Below, in pieces: positions 40,905 to 45,154 of a DNA stretch of 45,154 nucleotides. The translations under genes and the position numbers were made by a program. Source of the stretch: Gemmatimonadaceae bacterium (GTDB lineage: Bacteria > Gemmatimonadota > Gemmatimonadetes > Gemmatimonadales > Gemmatimonadaceae); NCBI GenBank assembly GCA_013361335.1, contig JABFYH010000169.1, forward strand, positions 1-45,154. The letters run 5' to 3'. The notes beneath the pieces were generated by a model. That model did not search any database. It saw nothing but the letters and a program-made list of their open reading frames with translations, and was not told the origin of the DNA. Numbering within the stretch: position 1 is the first letter of the stretch; each line of letters starts with the position of its first letter.

Positions 40905-42044
40905 GTGACGCTCGCCGGCTGGATCGTGGCGCTGAGCGCCGCGCTGATCGCCTGGATCGTTGTCGGGTACCCCCTCGCGGTCCTCACCCTCGCGCGGCAT
41001 CGACCCGCGCCGGCCATCCGCCGCGACGCGATCACCCCCGCCGTCACGGCGGTCGTGGCGGTTCGCAACGGCGCGGCATGGCTGGCCACGAAGCTCGAGT
41101 CGCTGCTCGCGCAGGACTATCCGCGCGATCGGCTCACCATCCTCGTCGTGTCCGACGGGTCGACGGACGACACCGCCCGCGTGGCCGCCGAGTACGCCCG
41201 GCGCGACCCGCGCATCACCTCCCTGCAGGTGCCGCACGGCGGGAAAGCCGCGGCGTTGAACGCCGCCGTGCCGCACGCCGCCGGGGAGCTGCTCGTGCTC
41301 ACGGACGTCCGCCAACCCCTCGCGCCGGACTGCATTCGCGAGATCGTTCGCCCCTTCGCCGATCCGTCCGTCGGAGTGGTGAGCGGCGAGCTTCGCATTC
41401 GCGATGCCGGCGGGACCGCCACGCTCCCCTCCACCTACTGGCGTCTCGAGACGAGCCTGCGCCACGCCCTGGCCAGGGTGGACAGCACCCTCGGCGCCAC
41501 GGGTCCGATCTACGCCGTCCGCCGGTCGCTCGTCCGTCCCCTTCCGCCCGGACTGATCCTCGATGACATGTATCTGCCCCTCGGCGCCTTCTTCGATGGG
41601 TACCGGCTGGTGACCGAGCCGCGGGCGGTTGCCTGGGACGAGGAGATGGACGTCGCCACCGAGTTCCGTCGCAAGGTGCGCACGCTGGCGGGCAACTATC
41701 AGCTGCTCCGATACGAGCCCCGGCTTCTGCTGCCATGGCGCAATCGCATGTTCGGGCACTATCTGTCGTACAAGATCGGCCGGCTGCTCCTGCCGCAGCT
41801 GTTGATCGTGCTCTTCGTGGCGACGATCTTTCTGCCGGCGCCGGCGCGCTGGCCCTTGCTGGCGTTCCAGCTCGCGGGCTATCTCGTTGCCGCCGCCGAT
41901 CCCTGGGTGCCGTCGACGTCGCCGCTGAAGCGGGTGTCGGCACCGGCGCGCTCGGTGCTCGCCATGATGGCGGCGGCGTTCCTCGCGCAGAAGGTGTTCT
42001 TCGTCCCTCCCGAATCGCTCTGGATCCCGACCCGAACCACCTGA
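40905..42044 (+). CDS. Glycosyltransferase family 2, membrane-bound
   Basis: 379-aa inverting GT-A enzyme anchored in the inner membrane. One N-terminal helix (WIVALSAALIAWIVVGYPLAVL) precedes the catalytic domain, with VVAVRNGAAWLATKLESLLAQ, SDGSTDDTARVA and the TDVR metal-site region. EFRRKVRTLAGNYQLL resembles the acceptor/translocation motif of processive synthases such as PgaC. Two or three C-terminal helices (about 290-355) complete a pore-like architecture. GTG 40905 follows the preceding stop by 10 nt. It forms one operon with the amidotransferase and GT4 genes, probably for an exopolysaccharide linked to PEP-CTERM protein sorting. Confidence 0.86.
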   Translation: MTLAGWIVALSAALIAWIVVGYPLAVLTLARHRPAPAIRRDAITPAVTAVVAVRNGAAWLATKLESLLAQDYPRDRLTILVVSDGSTDDTARVAAEYARRDPRITSLQVPHGGKAAALNAAVPHAAGELLVLTDVRQPLAPDCIREIVRPFADPSVGVVSGELRIRDAGGTATLPSTYWRLETSLRHALARVDSTLGATGPIYAVRRSLVRPLPPGLILDDMYLPLGAFFDGYRLVTEPRAVAWDEEMDVATEFRRKVRTLAGNYQLLRYEPRLLLPWRNRMFGHYLSYKIGRLLLPQLLIVLFVATIFLPAPARWPLLAFQLAGYLVAAADPWVPSTSPLKRVSAPARSVLAMMAAAFLAQKVFFVPPESLWIPTRTT

Positions 42045-42048
42045 CCCG

Positions 42049-43473
42049 ATGACGACTCCGGCGCGTCAGCTCCGTTGCGGTACCGCTGCCCTCCTCGTGC
42101 TGCTCGGTGCGGCCTCCGCCACCGCACAGACCACGGTGGAGCGGCCCTTCGGCACCCTGCGCGACCAGGCGGCCGAGCAGCAGCGCTGGCTCGAGGAGCG
42201 GATGCGCACGGTGCTCCCCGCGTTGATGCGGAAGCACAAGGTGGACATGTGGGTCGTCCCGATGCGGGAGTACAACGAGGATCCGGTCTTCTCGTCGCTC
42301 GTCTCGCCCACCACCTTCGCGGCGCGGCGGCGCACGATCTACCTCTTCTTCGACGAGTGCGCGCACCCGGAGCGCCCCGAGCTCACCCGCGGCGTGGTCC
42401 CCTGCAAGGTGCAGCGCATCGCGCTCGGCGGCACGTCGCAGGGCGGTGTATACGAGGCGGTGCGCTCGACGACTGCCGCCGCTGGTCCCGCCGGCGCTCG
42501 CGCCACACCCCAGGCCGAGCTCTGGGGCGACGCACAGTGGCAGGTGCTGAAGCAGTACGTGGAGGCGCGCCGCCCCACGACCATCGCGATCAACACCTCA
42601 CGCGTGTTCGCGTTCTCGGACGGGCTGTCGTCCGGTGAGCTCGAGGGGATGCGCGCCGCGCTCGGCCCGAAGTGGACGGCGCGCTTCACGCGCGCCGAAG
42701 GGCTTCCGCTCGAGCTCATCGCTACGCGGGTTCCGGGCGAAGCCGCCATGTTCACGCGGATGACCGAGCTCGCGTGGCAGATCATCGAGACCGCGTTCTC
42801 CAACCAGGTGATCCAGCCCGGTGTCACGCGCACCGACGACGTCGTGTGGTGGATGCGCCAGCGCGTCAACGACCTGGGGCTCGGGACCTGGTTCCATCCG
42901 TCGGTCGAGGTCCGGCGCCGCGGCGCCACCGATGCGCAGCTCGGCGAGAACCCGATCATCCAACGCGGCGACGTGCTGCACTGCGATTTCGGCATCACCG
43001 CGCTGCGGCTCAACACCGACACCCAGCACATGGGGTACGTGCTCCGCGAGGGAGAGACGTCGGTGCCGGCCGGCCTCCAGCGCGCGCTCGAGCGGTCGAA
43101 CCGGCTGCAGGACATCGTGCTGGCCGAGCTCCGTCCCGGCCGCACGGGCAACGAGATCCTGCGCGCGTCGCGCGCGCGCATGCGTGCCGAGGGGATCGAC
43201 GGCACCGTGTACTCGCACCCGATCGGGCTGAATGGGCACGGTGCCGGCCCGCTGATCGGCCTCTGGGACTATCAGGATGGCGTACCAGGACGGGGCGACG
43301 CGAAAGTCATCCCGAGCATGTGGTTCTCGATCGAGCTGCAGGCGACGACGCCGGTGCCGGAATGGGGTGGCCAGCCGGTTCGCAGCGCGCAGGAGGAGGA
43401 CGTGGTGCTGGGCGCCGACGGTGTGCCGCGCTGGGCGCTCAAGCGTCAAACAGAGTACCATCTGGTGCGCTGA
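42049..43473 (+). CDS. Secreted M24-family metallopeptidase (Xaa-Pro peptidase type)
   Basis: 474-aa exported peptidase; signal peptide GTAALLVLLGAASATAQ within residues 11-27. The N-terminal half is the creatinase-like domain (MRKHKVDMWVVPMREYNEDPVF). The C-terminal pita-bread domain has all five metal ligands: Asp in LHCDFGI, Asp in LNTDTQHMGY, His in GLNGHGAG, Glu in FSIELQ and Glu in AQEEDVV. It should remove N-terminal residues before proline in the periplasm. It starts 4 nt after the GT2 stop, so it may be co-transcribed with the polysaccharide genes, an odd functional mix. It is the fourth exported peptidase in the window. Confidence 0.9.
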   Translation: MTTPARQLRCGTAALLVLLGAASATAQTTVERPFGTLRDQAAEQQRWLEERMRTVLPALMRKHKVDMWVVPMREYNEDPVFSSLVSPTTFAARRRTIYLFFDECAHPERPELTRGVVPCKVQRIALGGTSQGGVYEAVRSTTAAAGPAGARATPQAELWGDAQWQVLKQYVEARRPTTIAINTSRVFAFSDGLSSGELEGMRAALGPKWTARFTRAEGLPLELIATRVPGEAAMFTRMTELAWQIIETAFSNQVIQPGVTRTDDVVWWMRQRVNDLGLGTWFHPSVEVRRRGATDAQLGENPIIQRGDVLHCDFGITALRLNTDTQHMGYVLREGETSVPAGLQRALERSNRLQDIVLAELRPGRTGNEILRASRARMRAEGIDGTVYSHPIGLNGHGAGPLIGLWDYQDGVPGRGDAKVIPSMWFSIELQATTPVPEWGGQPVRSAQEEDVVLGADGVPRWALKRQTEYHLVR

Positions 43474-43516
43474 GCCACCCGCCAGCACTCCCCCCGCCAC
43501 GAGGTCGCGTCCACCC

Positions 43517-44032
43517 ATGCAAATCCTGTCGGCCGACCTCCGCCGTCCCCTCCCGATCGAGGCGACCACATCCCGGGCAGCGTCCCGGCCGCCGTTCGAG
43601 GCATGGGGCGCTCTGGGGACGATCGGCGCGGCATTCTTCCTCCTCGGCCTGATCGACATCGGGCTTGGCTGGTATCCCGCCGCCTTCGGGAATCTGGAGT
43701 GGGAGTTCGGGACGATCAGCGGGACGCTGAATGCCCTCGCCATCCCGATGCTGGGCCTCTACCTGCTGCTCGCCTCGGCGATCGCCCGGTCGGACCGCCG
43801 CGCGGCGCGAATCGCCTGCGTGCTGATGGGCCTCGTCCTCGCCGGGCTCGTGGTGCTGGGCGCCATCTATCTCACCGTCGTGCCGGTAGCCCTCAAGGCG
43901 GTAGCGGGCAGCCCCCTGGTCTTGCTCGGGATGAAGAAGGGAATCGCCAAGGCCATCACGCTTGGCCTCGCTGACTGTGGACTGCTGGCGGCCGGCATCG
44001 CGAAGGGATGGCGCGTGCCGACGCCCGTCTGA
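43517..44032 (+). CDS. Four-helix membrane protein, function unknown
   Basis: 171 aa. A 30-residue polar N-terminus (RRPLPIEATTSRAASRPP) precedes hydrophobic segments at about residues 32-52, 68-88, 95-118 and 135-160. GLIDIGLGWYPAAFGNLEWEFGTISGTLNALAIP is split over the first loop and second helix and looks like the most conserved part. No family is recognised with confidence. It begins 43 nt after the M24 peptidase and is followed by the promoter region of a PEP-CTERM gene. Confidence 0.7.
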   Translation: MQILSADLRRPLPIEATTSRAASRPPFEAWGALGTIGAAFFLLGLIDIGLGWYPAAFGNLEWEFGTISGTLNALAIPMLGLYLLLASAIARSDRRAARIACVLMGLVLAGLVVLGAIYLTVVPVALKAVAGSPLVLLGMKKGIAKAITLGLADCGLLAAGIAKGWRVPTPV

Positions 44033-44069
44033 CGCCTGCCTGGCGAGCTGTGCAGGTGCGGTAAACAGA

Positions 44070-44083
44070 CCGCACTAGTGCGG
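44070..44083. promoter_or_regulatory. Palindromic upstream activator site candidate
   Basis: CCGCACTAGTGCGG is a perfect 14-bp palindrome. Another half-site, GTGCGGT at 44056-44062, pairs with ACCGCAC at 44069-44075. The centre lies about 140 bp upstream of the predicted sigma-54 transcription start, the usual position for an enhancer-binding activator. The activator is not identified. Confidence 0.5.
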
Positions 44084-44191
44084 CTCCGGCTCTACACGGT
44101 GGAGCTCGCCTGGCCGCCCGACTTACCAGCGTTCGCCTCCAACTCGTTATGAAGGAAGGGCTTGACGCTGTAAAAGCATGAGCACGCTTGA

Positions 44192-44208
44192 GGGCACATC
44201 GGTTGCTA
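44192..44208 (+). promoter_or_regulatory. Sigma-54 promoter of the PEP-CTERM gene
   Basis: GGGCACATCGGTTGCTA matches the -24/-12 consensus (TGGCAC-N5-TTGCW) at every key base except the first T. GG (44193-44194) and GC (44205-44206) have the required 10-nt spacing. The predicted transcript start is near 44218, leaving about 60 nt of leader. Confidence 0.65.
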
Positions 44209-44277
44209 TGTGCCGGACCGAGCCGTAGGCCCCGCTGCGGCGTCTCGGTAGTTCTCTCGTGTCTGGTACGGAACGTC

Positions 44278-45039
44278 ATGAAGCGTGTGATCGGAGTGGT
44301 GGCGATGGCCGGCGTCCTCCTGCCGGCGAGCGCGAAGGCGGTCACGCCAGGCGCCACCTACAACTTCTGCGGTGGCAGCGGCTTCACCTTCTGCGCCTCC
44401 GTCAGCATGGGTGTCGCGGCGAATGCGACCGGCGGCTACACGGTCACACTGGACGTCACGAACCGTTCGCTGCCTTCCGGCGCGAATCCGCCGGCGCAGT
44501 TCGTGTCCGTCGGCCTCGACAACGTGCTCCCTCCCGGGGAGCGGTTGGCGACGCCCTCGAACTTCCGCCTGCAGCAGGGGACGTGGAACGGCACGGCCTA
44601 CGTGTTCGCCGACGTCTGCGGCGCCACCCCCACCTGCTGGAACATGGCGACGAACACCACCGAGGCCGGTGGGGTGAACGTCGACTTCGACGCGAACACC
44701 ACGCGTGGAAACCAGTTGTCCATCGCGTCGAACTGCCTCGCCTCCGACCCGCACTGGAACGTCTCGCCGATCAACAGCTGCGGCCAGGGGAGCGTGGCGG
44801 CGCTGTGGCGTCCGGTCCGGATCTCGTTCAAGGTCACGCAGAACATCACGAGCGCCGACCTCTACATCAAGGCGATCGCGAATGGATCCACCGAGTGCCT
44901 CACGGGGAGCAGCACGCTGGCGTGCACCATGGCGCCCCCACCGGTGACCACGACGCCCGAGCCGGCGACGATCACGCTGTTCGCGAGCGGGCTCGCGATG
45001 GTGGTCGCGGTACGACGGCGCCGTAACCGTGAACCGTGA
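44278..45039 (+). CDS. PEP-CTERM sorting domain protein
   Basis: 253-aa secreted protein of unknown function. The signal peptide is MKRVIGVVAMAGVLLPASAKA. The mature part is low in charge and rich in Thr, Asn, Gly and Ser, with six or more cysteines (NFCGGSGFTFCAS, DVCGATPTCW, SNCLA, INSCGQG), so disulfides are likely. The C-terminus TTPEPATITLFASGLAMVVAV plus RRRRNREP is a full PEP-CTERM signal for exosortase A. ATG 44278 was chosen because it gives the signal peptide. Upstream lie a sigma-54 promoter and a palindromic site. It is monocistronic, and a terminator hairpin follows. Confidence 0.88.
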   Translation: MKRVIGVVAMAGVLLPASAKAVTPGATYNFCGGSGFTFCASVSMGVAANATGGYTVTLDVTNRSLPSGANPPAQFVSVGLDNVLPPGERLATPSNFRLQQGTWNGTAYVFADVCGATPTCWNMATNTTEAGGVNVDFDANTTRGNQLSIASNCLASDPHWNVSPINSCGQGSVAALWRPVRISFKVTQNITSADLYIKAIANGSTECLTGSSTLACTMAPPPVTTTPEPATITLFASGLAMVVAVRRRRNREP

Positions 45040-45154
45040 ACGCTCAACCATCAACGCTCAACCGTGATCCGTGATCCGTAACCACGAAGGGCACACCGGA
45101 CGAACTCCGATGTGCCCTTCACGCGTTCAAACGCTCTGACGGTTCACGGTTCAC
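45023..45154. repeat. Terminator hairpin flanked by inverted ACCGTGAACCGTGAAC repeats
   Basis: A 15-bp stem (45086-45100 and 45106-45120, GAAGGGCACACCGGA with one C-A mismatch) sits 46 bp after the PEP-CTERM stop and probably ends its transcript. Around it, AACCGTGAACCGTGAACG at about 45025-45041 recurs inverted at 45138-45154, where the window ends. CAACGCTCAACC and GTGATCC are short tandem repeats between them. The outer element may continue beyond the window. Confidence 0.6.

Noticed and set aside
44190-44260. Possible riboswitch in the leader of the second PEP-CTERM gene
   Set aside because: GC-rich and foldable, but no conserved core of c-di-GMP, cobalamin, SAM or other known classes could be matched; a sigma-54 element explains the upstream part better.

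Overview
The window is about 70% GC, densely coded on both strands, and reads as bacterial chromosome. Several features together suggest Gemmatimonadota: two PEP-CTERM proteins with exosortase-A-type (XrtA) biosynthetic genes, many secreted peptidases (P1, M14, M20, M24), a Lys/Ala-rich SWIB protein, and tandem carboxypeptidase-regulatory/TonB-plug proteins. That assignment is inference from gene content. I saw no rRNA, tRNA, CRISPR array, prophage or insertion sequence.

Layout. Positions 7-4480 (minus) hold an aromatic amino acid operon: leader peptide, attenuator, DAHP synthase, chorismate mutase, prephenate dehydrogenase, then an ABC-2 exporter pair. Positions 4548-12892 hold three secreted peptidases, a PEP-CTERM protein and an outer-membrane barrel protein. 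Positions 13221-16657 look like a sulfur locus: a YeiH-type exporter, a Cys/Met-rich leader peptide with attenuator, an ATP-grasp ligase and an SsuD/SfnG-like flavin monooxygenase. A GT87-type membrane glycosyltransferase and an ABC exporter follow. Positions 19872-24620 (minus) form a serine operon: SerA, a D-2-hydroxyacid dehydrogenase, SerB and a class V aminotransferase. Positions 24719-32161 hold a PhzF protein, two barrel-less plug proteins, P5C dehydrogenase, a BNR-type lipoprotein candidate and a receiver/DHp protein. Positions 32178-36944 hold endonuclease IV, an alpha/beta-hydrolase remnant, the SWIB protein, signal peptidase I and a hybrid histidine kinase. Positions 37020-45039 hold a membrane protein, XrtA-type amidotransferase, two glycosyltransferases, an M24 peptidase, a membrane protein and a second PEP-CTERM protein.

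The main discoveries are regulatory. Two operons carry what looks like ribosome-mediated transcription attenuation with one shared design: a promoter placed so that the leader peptide mRNA would be nearly leaderless, a short ORF rich in the relevant amino acids (Phe/Tyr before aromatic synthesis; Cys/Met before sulfur scavenging), an antiterminator arm inside the 3' part of that ORF, and a strong terminator before the first enzyme gene. Separately, both PEP-CTERM genes and the XrtA-type amidotransferase gene have sigma-54-like -24/-12 elements at nearly the same distance (66-72 nt) from the start codon, which suggests a shared regulon. The ATP-grasp plus flavin monooxygenase pair behind the Cys/Met leader is the best candidate for an undescribed pathway. 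All RNA pairings and promoters were found by eye and need folding, conservation and transcript data.
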